Assembly: GCF_002127325.2 (NCBI RefSeq)
Contig: NC_035449.2
Span: forward strand, 141,814,820-141,878,819
Direction: 5' to 3'
DNA from: Helianthus annuus
Taxonomy: Eukaryota; Streptophyta; Magnoliopsida; Asterales; Asteraceae
Length of the DNA: 64,000 nucleotides
Below the pieces are notes generated by a model. That model was given only the letters and a program-made list of their open reading frames with translations. It had not been told where the DNA came from and ran no database searches. Shown one piece after another: positions 21,771-33,504 of the stretch. The translations under genes and the position numbers were made by a program. Within the stretch, counting starts at the first letter, position 1. Each line of letters opens with the position of its first letter.

Positions 21771-24169
21771 ATCTTTCATTTTATAAAAATCACCATACAT
21801 GGAGTTTTAGTTAAATAGAAGACATATAAGTTTTTATAAGTTTCTAAAATCGACTTTTGTTAATGGTAATATATATATGTATCCGCGTCGAAAGATCGCC
21901 TAAGCGTCGTAGTAACTCCTCGGAATGGCGATATGTTTATAGATTCGCCCGTCGTTCGTTTTGACCATAAGTTGTGTCCGAAGGCTCGGAATGTCCGTAA
22001 GTTGTTTTTAAGGCGTATTTACATGTAGTCTTGTAAGACTTTAGTCGAAATGTACATTGTGTTTATTTATACCATTGTATTCAAGTTCCTAGTTATCATA
22101 CATATAACTAATACAAACAAATAACACATAGCACATGAGTTGTTAAGTTAACTAAATATATATTTTCTCAAAAATATATATTTATATCAAACTTTGCTTT
22201 TATAAAAACTATTCTTTAAAATCTTTTTAATCTAAAAAAGATTTTGTCAAAAATAATAGTTTTTATAACTTATGATTTTTAAGAAAAATGGCTATATTTC
22301 CTTTGAAATATATACTTTGCCATGTTTATATAAAACATATCTTTTTCTTATAAAATCACCAATAATCTTCTCATATTTTTCTTAATAAAAACATATGAGA
22401 TTTATATCAAAATCTTAACAAGATGAAATCAATAACATGTAGGGTTTTGGTATGATCATAACATAAGTAAACTAGTTCAAAATCCATGCTTTACTTCTAA
22501 ATTTAACAAACTTTTTATAAAAACCCATCTTGTATGTTTCTTTTTATAACTTTGTAAAAGTATTATTTCTAGTGAATCCATTAGTTTAAAAATTGTGATT
22601 TCAGTCCCTTAGGTTTCACTTTCGTACCCATTTCAGTCCTTAGGTTTCACTTTCGTAATACGTTAACAAAATCAAAGATTATGATCATCCATCTAAACAT
22701 TTATGTTTAACAAAACCCTTAAACATTTTCATGTACACTTGTTAGATTATGTTTTTAAACATCATCTAACAAGTTATTTGTATGCTAAACATCAAAACTA
22801 GGTCAAATATGCAAGTAATCATCTTTAAACATAAACACACTTTTATATCATGATTATTATTTTGCTTCTTTGTATTTTCATATTGTTTTGTATGATTATT
22901 TAGTTTATTACATGTTCTTTAAACAAATATTGCATAAATAAGTATGAAAAAGAGATTTTAGAAGCTTACTTCTAACACTAATGGCTAGGGATGATCTTGA
23001 TGATGATTAAAGAAAAGAAAAAGTGTGGATCTTGGTGTTTGGAAGCTATGGAATGGATGAAATGGCTTGCTTCTTCTTGTTGTTGCTTTAGATCACCTTA
23101 AGTAACTTCAAGCTCCATTTTGATCATCAAAAAGTGTTAAAATGGTGAATGCTTGGCTAGGATATGAGAGAGTTTTCTTAACTAGATGAAAGTAAAGGTG
23201 AAAATGAGATGAATGTGGTTAGTGATTATGGTAAGTTGTTGTTATAAGTCTTCACTAACTTCACCACTAGGCCCACTTGCTTCACCAACTTGCATCAAGG
23301 GTAACAAGCAAGATATTTTTGGAAACAAGGTAAAAAAATGGGCCCCACATGGTGTTATAACCGTGAATGAAGGGGGGGGGTACCCTTGCCTTGTGAATTT
23401 GTTTCATGACTTTCCTTGTTAAAAAGTGTTAGGATTATTGAGGAAATTGTTTAGGAAAGTTATATGTGTAAGTGTTTAAGTGTTTAAAGGGTGTTAAATG
23501 ACCATTACTAGACCATAATGGTCCAATTAACACTAGATGGTCACTAAAAAAAAGATCTGATATTGTTCGGATATTCGTTTCGAATTGTTTCGGTTAGACG
23601 TTATTTGAACGCTAAGTTGTGTAACTTGTGTGAATTGATGTAGTTATTGGTTCGGATGATACCCGAAGGTATCCTTATATGAATTCTATGTTAAATAGCA
23701 CTTTTACATGTTGCAAAAATATTAAATGGCTGATTTCTGCAGAATTTCTGCGAAAAAGTGTTGAAATAGTCGCTTTTAGTGCTTTTCGGGCAGTTTTTAG
23801 TGTTATCAGACTGCGGGAAGGTTTTAAATCAAACCCTTGCATTCCTAGTTAGGGTTTAATGTATATTAGATGTTGGACTTTCGTCTGAGTCCTAAAGATG
23901 TCGTTTAGATGGTTTCTGCGGATCCTGCGTTTTCGTCAGAATACTAGTTTACTAGGTGCTTTTCTAGTAGTTTCGATGCATTGTTTAAACTGTTTCAAAT
24001 GTACTTAATAAAAATGAATCATATGCATCCTAAGTAAGTATTCCATGAGGATTCTAAGTGTATGTCACGAAATACGCAGTTCGGGTGTTCAAAATGCATA
24101 AAAATGTAGCTAAAAATGAGTATTTTAAGTGTAAGAAAGTTACCGAAAAGTGGCAGTCGTCACATAGGG

Positions 24170-24765
24170 TAATCATGCTAAAATAGAAACATGGTCATGT
24201 TGAAATAAAAGTATAACCATATTAAAAAATAAACATGGTCATGTTAAAACTCCATTGCTTTTTAGAATCTGAAGTGTAAAATCTTGATTTTGGGTTTCAT
24301 TACGTTTTATAACTGGAGTGTAAAAGAAGATCAAAAAAACATGATCATGTTAAAATAGAAGCATGATCATGTTGGAACAAAGACATGACAATGTTCAAAC
24401 ATAAACATAACCATGGTAAAACCCCATTACGTTTTAGAAACCTGGAGTGAAACAACAGATCATGCTAAAACATACACATGATCATGTTGGAACAGTGACA
24501 TGACCATGTTAAAACAAAGACATGACCATGTTAAAACAAAAACATGACCATGTGAAACCCATTGCGTGTTAGACCTGGAGTGTACCTTTTTAGAACTTGA
24601 GTGCAAAGAACATGATCATGCTAAAACATAAACATGATCATGTTAGACTAGAGGCATGCCCATGTTAAAACATACACACGACAATGTGAAACCCAATTCC
24701 GTTTTAGAACCTGGGTTATATTGTGTTATTCAATCCATTGCGTTTTATGCATCTGGGTTTTCCAT
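24170..24765. repeat. Higher-order tandem repeat, right half
   Basis: The same units as at 19555-20126 resume immediately after the TAGGG duplication, with the same CATGATCATG boxes and CATTGCTTTTTAGAATCTG phrase. The array was therefore in place before the solo LTR's parent element arrived. Confidence 0.8.
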
Positions 24766-25007
24766 TTTTTTTTTTCAAAAGTATAGCAATAGAATACCAT
24801 TTTAAAGATAAAAAACTCTCGTTTTTATGGTGCAGTTTTTATAAAAAATAATGTCATATGAAAGAGTTATTAATGTTTTAAAAATGAGAGGGAATTGGAG
24901 GAGAGAGAAACTATTGACTTGGAAGGACTAGAATACCCTTAATGAAAACTTACGCGCCTCCCATGTTGATCAATTCAACCCATTTATTCTAAGCCATTAA
25001 TTACTTA

Positions 25008-25787
25008 GGGTATAAGGAGTGGTTAAATGTTAATCACTTGAGAGTGGTAAACTTAAAAATCAACCAATCAGAGTGTGCCACGTCAATCAGTGAAAAGTGT
25101 TTAAACTATGCTGAAAAGTATTGGCAATGGTTAGACACTTGCTGAAGTGGTAAACTTTTTTTTTGTTTTTTTTTAATTTAACATAAAATGGAAAAAACAT
25201 CAAACTTTTATAATAAAAAAACATTACATTAAAATCTAAGTTTAAAAAAACTAAAAATTACAAGGCCATCCATATTTTTTTGCGATCTCACGTTTTCTAG
25301 CGAGTGTGATTTCCAACATCGAAGGGTGAACATTGTCGGTAGGCCGATTAAACGTCTCCAAGTACTTGTCGTACATTGTTTGTCCCAGCGCCTCTCGATG
25401 AAACGGCACACTAGAACCACCCGAACCACCGCGTTTATCTTGAGCCCTCGCCTTCGAATCGGACCCTACATTTTTTTTTCTTGCCTTCACCTTTGTTTGA
25501 GCCTTCCATTTTTTTGAAAAGATTTGAAAGATTGAGTGTGAATTGTAGTGAATATGGAGGTTGAGTTTGTTTGATGAAAATGGAAATGAATTTGTTTAAT
25601 TTATAAAGTTAAAAATTGATTTTTTTATTAATGTCAACGGCTATATAGCCGTTTGAAAACATCTTTCCAGAGCGGCAACATGTCCCTGACCGATATTAAC
25701 ACCGTGCGGCAAAGGGGGGTAGGCGGCAGTGTCCCCGAGCAGCAAACCCCTTTGCCGATCCCCTTTGCCGCCCCACTCCGTATCCCC
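25008..25787. mobile_element. Non-autonomous PIF/Harbinger derivative
   Basis: The left end GGGTATAAGGAGTGG pairs with the inverted right end GGGGATACGGAGTGG. TTA flanks both sides (25005-25007 and 25788-25790). The 780-bp element carries one minus-strand gene remnant and no transposase. Confidence 0.75.
25251..25509 (-). pseudogene. Small Harbinger-derived gene remnant
   Basis: A short basic protein begins at an ATG at 25509 (MEGSNKGEGKKKK). It must change frame within an A-run at about 25475 to continue into the longer frame GSDSKARAQDKRGGSGG...VPFHREALGQTMYDKYLETF...YGWPCNF. It resembles short accessory proteins carried by Harbinger derivatives, but I do not recognise a specific domain. 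The A-run could make the break a polymerase or sequencing slip. Confidence 0.4.
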
Positions 25788-25790
25788 TTA

Positions 25791-26287
25791 ATGGATGATC
25801 AAGATTATTTCATAACCTTACTACCCAAATAAACTTCTCAGTATATCCTGACCCTTTATTTTGTACCTATTACGAATAATAATGGCCTTGATATCTTACC
25901 ATATCTAACTCACTATGTTTGATATCAAAAAATCTAATTATATATTTTTATAATAGTATACTCTATTAGGATATGACAAAACGTTGAAAAATATTAGTGT
26001 ACCTTATATTTTGCGAGACAAAAGAATCCAATTGTTTAATTCTTATGATCTTTTTATGCCCGTATTATCTGAATATTCGTCTTAAAAGATTACTATCCTG
26101 TGTTTAATTTTTTTTAATCAAGAAAACACAGCACCCATACTTGATGTCTTGAAACTTTTGATACGGGTTTATAATAATATTCAATTGTCCCTTGGGACAT
26201 AAATTTACCCTGGACAATTATTTTGTCTTGTGGCCATCTAGAAGCATTATATATTTCCTATATCGTATCTTTGAAACATGATTCACA
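25791..26287. other. AT-rich spacer, nothing recognised
   Basis: No ORF, repeat or terminal structure was seen before the target duplication of the next MITE. Confidence 0.5.
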
Positions 26288-26295
26288 CTTGATCA

Positions 26296-26904
26296 TAGGG
26301 GTGTGTATGGGTCGGTTTGGGTCGGTTTTGACCAAAAACTATAACCATAACCGATCGGTTATGGTGGTTATGGTTATTTGGTTTTGATGGTTATAGCGGA
26401 TCGGTTATGGGTGGTTAACCGTGTATTTAGCTTAGCTAAAAATAGCTTATTTTTTTAACATGGAATAAATTGTTATTGCATATTTGTATATATTAGTATA
26501 TTATATAGTATTAAAGAATACATATAATCTATAATATTAATATCAATTATTATCGAATATTCAAATAAAGTGATATGATACATTTCAAAAATTCAAATAC
26601 ACATTTAAACAAAACCAACAATGATATGAAAAATCCATAAGTACTAAAAATCTTCAGTCAAAAACATCAAATATTAAAAATATGGTGAAAAGTTCTAAAT
26701 CATACAAAGATTTATTACATGTCGGTTCGGTTCGGTTATGGTGGGTATCGAAAAAATGATAACCATAACCGACCCGCTACTTTCGGTTTTCATAAAAAAT
26801 ATTAAACGACCCACCGGTTTTTTTATTTGGTTCGGTTTTTTTGGTTCGATTTTATCGATTAATTCGGTTATGGTTCGGTTAATTCGGTTTTTTGCACATC
26901 CCTA
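26296..26904. mobile_element. hAT-type MITE
   Basis: The ends TAGGGGTGTG and CACATCCCTA are inverted repeats of the hAT MITE type, followed inward by GGTTCGGTTATGG-rich subterminal repeats in both orientations. A perfect 8-bp target duplication CTTGATCA flanks it (26288-26295 and 26905-26912). 609 bp, non-coding. Confidence 0.88.
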
Positions 26905-27282
26905 CTTGATCATAAGAATAATCGGAGAGAGTGGGTATAACATCATGTCTTGATGGTTTTCATTGTTGTAATGACTTTTTCAATACATTTATTTCTATGA
27001 AAAAGTAATAAAAAATTAGGTCCAACATATTCAAGCTGGGTATAAGTCTAAATACATCTAGAATAGAAAATGGAGTGAAAATTCCTTCAAAGCTTCGATG
27101 GTTATTCAAACTACAAGTTATGAGACGCAGGAGTGCAGTCGCGTTTTAATTTAATAAGATCGGGAACCAGTTTGTATTTATAACTTTTATCTGGGGCCTT
27201 ATTGTATTAACAAAATGATTTGGTTTTGATTGGGCCTAAGTGGGATTTATCACATTTGGGCTTAAAAGACTTTAATAGAACC

Positions 27283-27550
27283 AATTGGATTATTGGGTCT
27301 ATGTGTGTGATTGGTTGTGTGGCATGTATCAAAATATATAAACTGTCTTGCAAAAACAAAACCGATGGAAACATGTGAACGCACAACAATTTTTTTATCA
27401 ACATATACAAGTCGACAATTGGATTATTGGGCCTATATGTGCAATTGGCTATGTGGCACGTATCAAAAGATCGGATTGTCTTGCAGAAACAAAACCGATG
27501 GAAACATGTGAACGCAAAACAATTTTTTTGGTCGATATATACAAGTCGAC
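27283..27550. repeat. 134-bp tandem duplication in a probable copia LTR
   Basis: Copies 27283-27416 and 27417-27550 share AATTGGATTATTGGG, AAACAAAACCGATGGAAACA and TACAAGTCGAC with scattered substitutions. The block lies just upstream of a copia-type primer-binding site at 27628, so the region from about 27100 to 27627 is probably the 5' LTR of the copia relic. Its outer end could not be fixed. Confidence 0.8.
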
Positions 27551-27627
27551 GGTTACACAAGGGCCGAGGCAGAATGTGGTACAATTTCCATCCTCTGAAA
27601 CAATTTGTTCTTGAAGTGTTCTACACA

Positions 27628-29971
27628 TGGTATCCGATTAATCATTAGTAGTACCACCAAATAGATTAATCTGAAAATGAATACACGATTTGTGTAGAAA
27701 TCCAGGTTTTTCTTTATCTCAGTTTTCTGAAATTTGTTCGAAATTGGTTAGTGAATCCTCCATATACAACAAATATTAACCTATTTATTGTTGTTTAACT
27801 CAATACTGGTTCCAATTTTGTGGTTATTGTGTTCAATTGGTGTAATTGATATCTAGGACATTTGTTCTATTCTAGGATTTTGGTTATGCTCTGGGATATT
27901 AATTTTGTTATGGGATTTTGCTTCTGCTATAGGATTATTGTTCTGTTTGAATATTCAGGAATCACTGATTTTTATAACCATTTTCTATTCAATTGAAATT
28001 GATGACTAGTCGAGAATCAGTCAGAGACATGTCTAGCAAATTTGTAAAATTAGAAAAATTTGATAGTTAGGATTTTAAATGCTAGAAGAAAAAGATGCAC
28101 TTTTTGTTAACAACTCTGAAAGTTGTTTATGTTCTGTCAACTCATATGCCTAGAGAATTGGAAAAAGAAACACTTAGATCATCAAAGAAGGCGTCTCAAG
28201 TGAGAAAATGATGATTATATATGCCAGGGACATATTCTGAATGGAATGGCAGATTCTTTGTTTGATATGTACTAGGAGGCAACATCTGCCAAGGAACTTT
28301 AGGATTCTTTAGATTCAAAATACATGGTAGGCGACACCTCAAGCAAGAAATTTCTTGTTAGTAAATTTCAATTCTTATAAGATGGTAGATAATAGATCTA
28401 TTATAGAAGAATATAATGAGCTTTTGCATATTTTAAGTTAATGTAAACAACATGACATACATATGGATGACTCTACTTCTGTGTTATAGCATAATTGATA
28501 ACCTTCCACCACTTTGGAAGGATTTTAAAGACACTTTAAAAACACCAATAAGATGAATTGATTTTGGTTCAATTGGGTAGCCCTATTCGGATTAAGGAAT
28601 CTCTTAGGTTTTAAGAGATTGACAAATCAATGGTCAATCTTTAATGAATATGGTTGAAAGTGGTGATCATTCTAAGTAAGTCTAAAAATTTCAAGCATAA
28701 TAAAAGAAAGTTAACCATGATAATCAACTAGCTAATAAGAAACCGAAAAGGGCTTGTTGGAATAGTGGGAAAATAAGACATTTCACGAAAGACTGTTTAG
28801 TGAAAAACTTGGGTGAAACAAGATACATGATGAAACTAGTCTAAGTGGGTCAAAGGACCCGAATAGGAAACCGGGTTTGTTTCCTACCCTTTAATTTAAT
28901 TCGGTTGTGAATGATGCTTCCATGACTTATGAATCATTCTATGTACAAGATGATTTGGTGGCGTGGTAGGTAGGATCGGGTGATACAAGCCACGTGTGTA
29001 AAGATCTAAGATGGTTCAAGGACTTCAAACCACTTGAAGATCGATTTGTGCTTAGAATGGGAAACATGGAAATCAAGCCTGTTAAAGGAATAAGAAATGT
29101 TAGACTTGTATTTACTCCTGGGAATGTATCAAGACTAGATTGTGTGTTATATGTACCAGGGATTCGAAAGAACCTTTTTCTGGTATTGTGCTAACCAATT
29201 ATGGTTTCAAGCAAGTCATCGAGTCGGATAAGTATATCTTATCCAAACATGGTACCTTTGTTAGATTTGGTATGTTTAAACTTAGTATTAATGTTCCATT
29301 GTCATGTGATTCTATTTGTATGGCATCTTCATCTTTTAGTAAAGTTGAAAATGATTCAAGTTTATGGCATGCTATATTAGGTCATGTTACTTATTAAAGA
29401 ATGAAAGATATGTTTGAAATGAGCTTAAAACGTGCATTTGACATGCAAAAACCGTAATAAATGTCATACTTGTAAGTTGACTAAATATAGTAGGAAACCA
29501 TTTAAAGATGTTAAAAGGGATTCTAAGGTATTAGAATTGATTCATTATGATTTATATGATTTTCATAGTACTCCTTCACTTGAAAATTAAAAGTATGTTA
29601 TTACTTTTATTGATAATGCATTTAGATTTTGTTATGTCAATTTGTTGCATTTAAAGGTAGAAGCTCTTGATGAATTTATAAATAAGCGGTGGAGCTTCAT
29701 AGAAGTGATTTGATTAAAAACCTCGTACAAATAGATGTGGAGAGTATTATGATACAATATATTTTTAGTAGTCAACTGGTATAATACATCAAACCACAAC
29801 TCCTTATACACCACGACAAAATGGTGAAGCTGAAAAGAAGAATAGGACACTAAAAGAAATGGTTGATTCCATGTTGTCCTACTCTGGCTTAAGTGAAGGA
29901 CTTCAGGGTGATGCTATGTTAACAACCTGTTATTTACTTAATAAAGTTCCTAATAAAAAGACTAAAGTAAC
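27628..29971 (+). pseudogene. Ty1/copia relic, 5' part: PBS, gag, protease, start of integrase
   Basis: TGGTATCCGATT at 27628 resembles the initiator-Met primer-binding site. A decayed gag follows from about 28003 (MTSRESVRDM, HFLLTTLKVVYVLS). Its zinc knuckle is at 28753-28795, with the second Cys changed (CWNSGK-RHFTKDC). The protease region reads GSGDTSHVCKDLRWFKDF (28975-29030). The pre-integrase and integrase parts are riddled with stops, and the integrase motif NGEAEKKNRTLKEMVDSML is at 29821. The frame is broken at 29971 by the Tat insertion and resumes at 40437. Confidence 0.8.
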
Positions 29972-30717
29972 TGTTTTGGTCAAAAATTACCGAAGCAATT
30001 TAGTGATCAAATTAGTTAAGTGAGGTAGTGTGCTAAAAAGTGTGTTGAAAATATGCTGGTTATTTTGTTTTGAAAAACAGTGTTCAGGATACGGCTCAGG
30101 ATATTGAGCTGTATCTACGATCAAACAATGAGCAAAAAGTAAAGGGGTTGACACGAGATGTACGAGGAAAGCCCTTGATCAATCTAGATCGCCGGCATAA
30201 AACCTCGGGAGCTGACAATCGCAGCTGCCTAGTTCTTCTATTGCTTCAAATATCAGGATACAGTGCAGGACATTGACCAGATCGCTAAGTGTTACAATGC
30301 TTTGTGTGAGAGTACAAGTTGCGAGAGAACAAGTGTGTAAGTGTAGTAAGTGTAGCTGTGATGTCCTATTCGATCTAGTATACCCACCTATTTATAGTAA
30401 TCAAATACAAACTGAAATTCCTACAAAAACGGGATGCTTCCGAATATTCCATTGTTAACGTTGTATTCCGGGTAATGCGGCTTCAACGTCTTCATTTGAA
30501 CGACCTGGACCGAGTCTCTTGGAGAAAGAGTCTTTGTGAACGTTGGGCACCTGCACGCGTACTCCTGCACTCAACACGTTAGTAATCCTGAGGATACTAT
30601 TCAGGATATTATAGACATCCTGAATGAGCATCTCGGATATAAGCAGATATCATTTATTCAAGATATAACTCAAGATATTTCCCAGGATATGAGGAGCTCA
30701 GAATTTTACCCATAACA
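29972..30717 (-). repeat. 3' LTR (minus sense) of the Tat element
   Basis: Ends are TGTTTTGG and CCATAACA on the plus strand. A TATA box (CTATAAATAGG, minus) lies at about 30390. It carries two small insertions relative to the other LTR (TATT-type at about 30238 and a 9-bp duplication at about 30345). The CAGGAT/ATCCTG word occurs seven times. Confidence 0.95.
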
Positions 30718-30731
30718 ATTGTCCCCAAAAA
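30718..30731 (-). promoter_or_regulatory. Polypurine tract of the Tat element
   Basis: Minus strand TTTTTGGGGACAAT directly precedes the LTR start TGTTATGGG, the usual place for the plus-strand primer. Confidence 0.7.
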
Positions 30732-30959
30732 TGTTGCCGTTAAGGATCCTGAGTCCTAAGGGTTACATTTTTTCACAATAACCGAGGCAATTAAGAGATA
30801 GGACTTGATGTGACCGCTTGTAACCGTTCAGCCTATTTCTACTCATTACTCCCCTATATCTTCTCTCGTTCGCCCCATTTAATCTTTATCAAGAAGAAAA
30901 AGGTAAAACCCTTCTCTCTCTCTCCATACTTCTTTCCTCTATACTATTCCGGTAAAGAT

Positions 30960-32717
30960 ATGGCGAGACAGACAAGGTCAAGCTCCGGTGACTCCGCTCC
31001 TTCGTTTATTCACCAAAATATTCTCCAGGATCCGGAGAAGGAAATATGCACCTTTGACAGTGCACATCTGTCGGCCCTTAAAACCTCCGGCATCTTCCCG
31101 GAAGGGACGGTGTTCCGGCCATTTGATCGGGAAATCCGATCAGACATGGTTTTCGACGAATGGATATGCTTCAACGCTTTTCCTTTTACCTTGGGGCTAC
31201 AGTTTCCATTTCCCGATTTCATCACCGAGTTCTTCGATACCACAAAAATCTGCTTCAGTCAAACAATGCCAATGCTATGGCGAGTCCTGCTCGTTCTTGA
31301 TCAAATCAAGAACAACCATATTCCTGACCTTTCCGTTCATGACCTCCCCTTAGCATATCGGCTTAGATGCCATGGTTCCTGCCGTTTTTTGTTCTACTCT
31401 ACCTCCAGCGACCCACTGGTACTTCGTGCCACCAGGAATGAGGAGGAATGGAAGTCCAAGTTTTTCTTTGTAAAAAGAGACTCAATCCCTGGTGGAACGG
31501 AATATCCAGTGCAGTGGTTGAGAAAGGGTAGGATTTAGGGCTTTAGGATGATCCTGTTTTGTATCCTGTTTCATATCCTGAACTGATCAACTTTTTTTTT
31601 ACTGTCTTGTTTGCAGCTGATTTTAGGAAGCTAGCACCTCCTCTTGCAGACTCACAGAAAAGGATTGACGCTATCAGACTCCTTCCTGAAGCTGAAAGAA
31701 GTTTTAACCCGTCTCCACCAACTCCAAGCCCTCTTTCCAGTGTTAACATGTCTGGTAAGGATCCTGCTCAATATCCTGCATACATGTTCTTATTTGAAAT
31801 ATCTTAGGAAAGAATTTTTACTCCCTGTTGTGCAGACTCCAGCAAAGTTCCGATCCTCCTTGACCTTGATGAGCTTGACAGTTATCCTACTCCTGTCATG
31901 GTCAAGAAAGAGACACCTGCTGCTACCAGCTCCAAGCCACTGCCGGCCCCCAAGGCTAACCCTAGGACCCGTGCTTCCACAGCAAAGAAGAGGAAGGGCT
32001 CTGAAATCAGTGCCCTAGGCTCCGAGGGGTTCTCCTATGATGAACTCAGCTTTTCTGACTCCTTAGAGCCAATGACATCCTTCCTCAACAAGGTAATATC
32101 CTGCTACATATCCTGCATATATATTCTGACAGGATATCCTGATTAATAGATTCTAACCCATACCTGAATTTAATGTGCAGGGTCTTCAGCATCTGCTCCA
32201 CCTGTATAATGATGCCTGCGGTACTATTGCACTCCACGAAGCCAGAATCAAGCAGCTTGAAAGCACTGTTGCTGATCAAGGTGCCATTGCCGAAGCAAAG
32301 TCCCGGCACTACGAGAGCTTGATGAAGAAGGTCACTCAAGAGGCTGAGCTCAAACTTGCCACCGCAGAAATGGATCACGAGCAGTCCATGGTTTCTTTTC
32401 GGGAACGGATCAAGGCCTCGGCCATCATCTCCTTGCTACAAGCCCGCATCAAGATGGCCTACGAGGCCAAGGAGACAGGCCTCGTGTGCCCAGCTTGGCC
32501 GGTTGACTCTTGGGTGGCCAAACTAAAGGAGCTTGGAGGAAAAGCTGTGCCACTCCCTGTAGAAGCCGGTGAGTCCTCTAAGTCAGCAGAGGTGGTGGAT
32601 CAGGCTGGAGACAAGAAGGATGCTGGAGCGGATGCTGGTGAGGATGCTGGTGAGGATGCTGGGCAGGATGCTGGTGCTGAGAAGCCGGGGAAGGCTGGAG
32701 AGGATGCTGCTGTGTGA
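30960..32717 (+). CDS. Antisense gene of the Tat element, PF04195-like (gypsy-type transposon domain), four exons
   Basis: Exons 30960-31527, 31617-31754, 31836-32092 and 32181-32717 join at clean GT/AG introns with matching phases (1, 1, 0). They total exactly 1,500 nt, or 499 residues, with no internal stop. Exon 1 encodes a domain of the plant family annotated as putative gypsy-type transposon protein (SGIFPEGTVFRPFDR, FNAFPFTLGLQFPFPDF). Exon 3 has a basic patch (AKKRKG), a possible nuclear signal. Exon 4 starts with a likely coiled coil (LHEARIKQLESTVADQ) and ends in an acidic DAGEDAG repeat. The gene runs opposite to gag-pol between pol and the LTR, where Tat elements are known to carry antisense ORFs. 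The ATG at 30960 follows a pyrimidine-rich leader. Function unknown. All three introns are rich in ATCCTG. Confidence 0.8.
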
Positions 32718-32845
32718 GGGCATCTAAGTGGGCGATGATGGATATTGATGCTTAGGCCGGAGCCCACTTTTTTAGATTCGATGGTTGATGTTTTGAACAA
32801 TTTACTTTTCATGTTTGTTGAACAATTTTAATTTCCTGCACGTAG

Positions 32846-33056
32846 ACAATATGATGGCCAAAGGTGGAGGGATCCTGAGTTTCAGGACGAAGCCCTTGGT
32901 CATCAGTTAGTATGGTTTATTTTGAATGCTTTTAACAAGTGAAGGTGGAGGTATCTTGGGTTCCAAGACGAAGCCTTCATTTGTTAAGTAAATATGTTGG
33001 AAAACTAACCCTGCTTTTGGTGGATGGGTCTCGGTTTGAGACGAAGCCAAGAGCAT
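32846..33056 (+). repeat. Three covarying hairpin modules downstream of the antisense gene
   Basis: Three modules centred near 32885, 32957 and 33037 share one plan: an outer stem ending GG, a loop strand TGGAGGGA / TGGAGGTA / TGGATGGG, an inner hairpin, the loop strand CGAAG, and the returning stem starting CC. Outer stems are GATGGCCAAAGG, TTAACAAGTGAAGG and TGCTTTTGG with matching partners. Inner stems are TCCTGA/TCAGGA, TCTTGG/CCAAGA and TCTC/GAGA, with loops GTT, GTT and GGTTT. Stem sequences differ while pairing holds. Three of the four non-Watson-Crick outer pairs are G-U on the plus strand. A possible diverged fourth module precedes them (AAGTGGGC/GCCCACTT, 32728-32771). Confidence 0.75.
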
Positions 33057-33063
33057 AATCTTT

Positions 33064-33504
33064 TGCTATGTTAATAATATAACCCTTTTTTGGCTTTATT
33101 CCTTCCATTACATGAATTTTACTTATGAAAATTGTTTTGTTTGAGAACTCTTGGAAATATTATGGGAACATCATCTAAGAATATCCTGATAAGTATTTTA
33201 AGAGATATCCTGGTCAGGATATCACCATATAACTTAGAAAACTTAAGTCTTTTGAGAAAAGGAGAGATCATACCAAAGACTCTTGGAGAGTCTAATCTTC
33301 CACCTTAGGAATGTGCCCAGTGCACAGTTATAATCTTGGATCCAACCTTTGAGTAGTATAATATATGTCCCCTGCATGTGACACAGAAATGCAAATGTAC
33401 TCAAGTTCTGGCTTGAATAAATTCCAAACACCTCGAGGCAAAAACCTTGTTATCCTGAAATGAATCTTCAACATACTGGGGTAAACCCTTAATATCCTAG
33501 GGAT
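33064..33504. other. Tat spacer between the antisense gene and pol
   Basis: No coding potential. It holds several ATATCCTG and CAGGATAT words (for example 33182 and 33212) and short hairpins but no further copy of the three-module array. Confidence 0.5.

Larger units (their letters stand above)
20132..24164 (-). repeat. 4.0-kb solo LTR, Tekay-type
   Basis: Plus-strand ends are TGTCACACCC and GTCGTCACA, so the minus strand reads TGTGACGAC...GGGTGTGACA. It is flanked by a perfect 5-bp duplication TAGGG (20127-20131 and 24165-24169). Termini and internal plan (a CGGAAGC patch near the start, GGCTAGGGATGATC at 22983-22996, a G-run at 23372) parallel the Tekay LTR at 57286-60212, so I place it in the same broad lineage. 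No internal domain is present, consistent with LTR-LTR recombination. It interrupts the 161-bp repeat array. Length is large even for plant gypsy LTRs. Confidence 0.75.

Noticed and set aside
21605..21814. ORF with repeated ISPFMKI units
   Set aside because: Pure translation of the 19-bp minisatellite.
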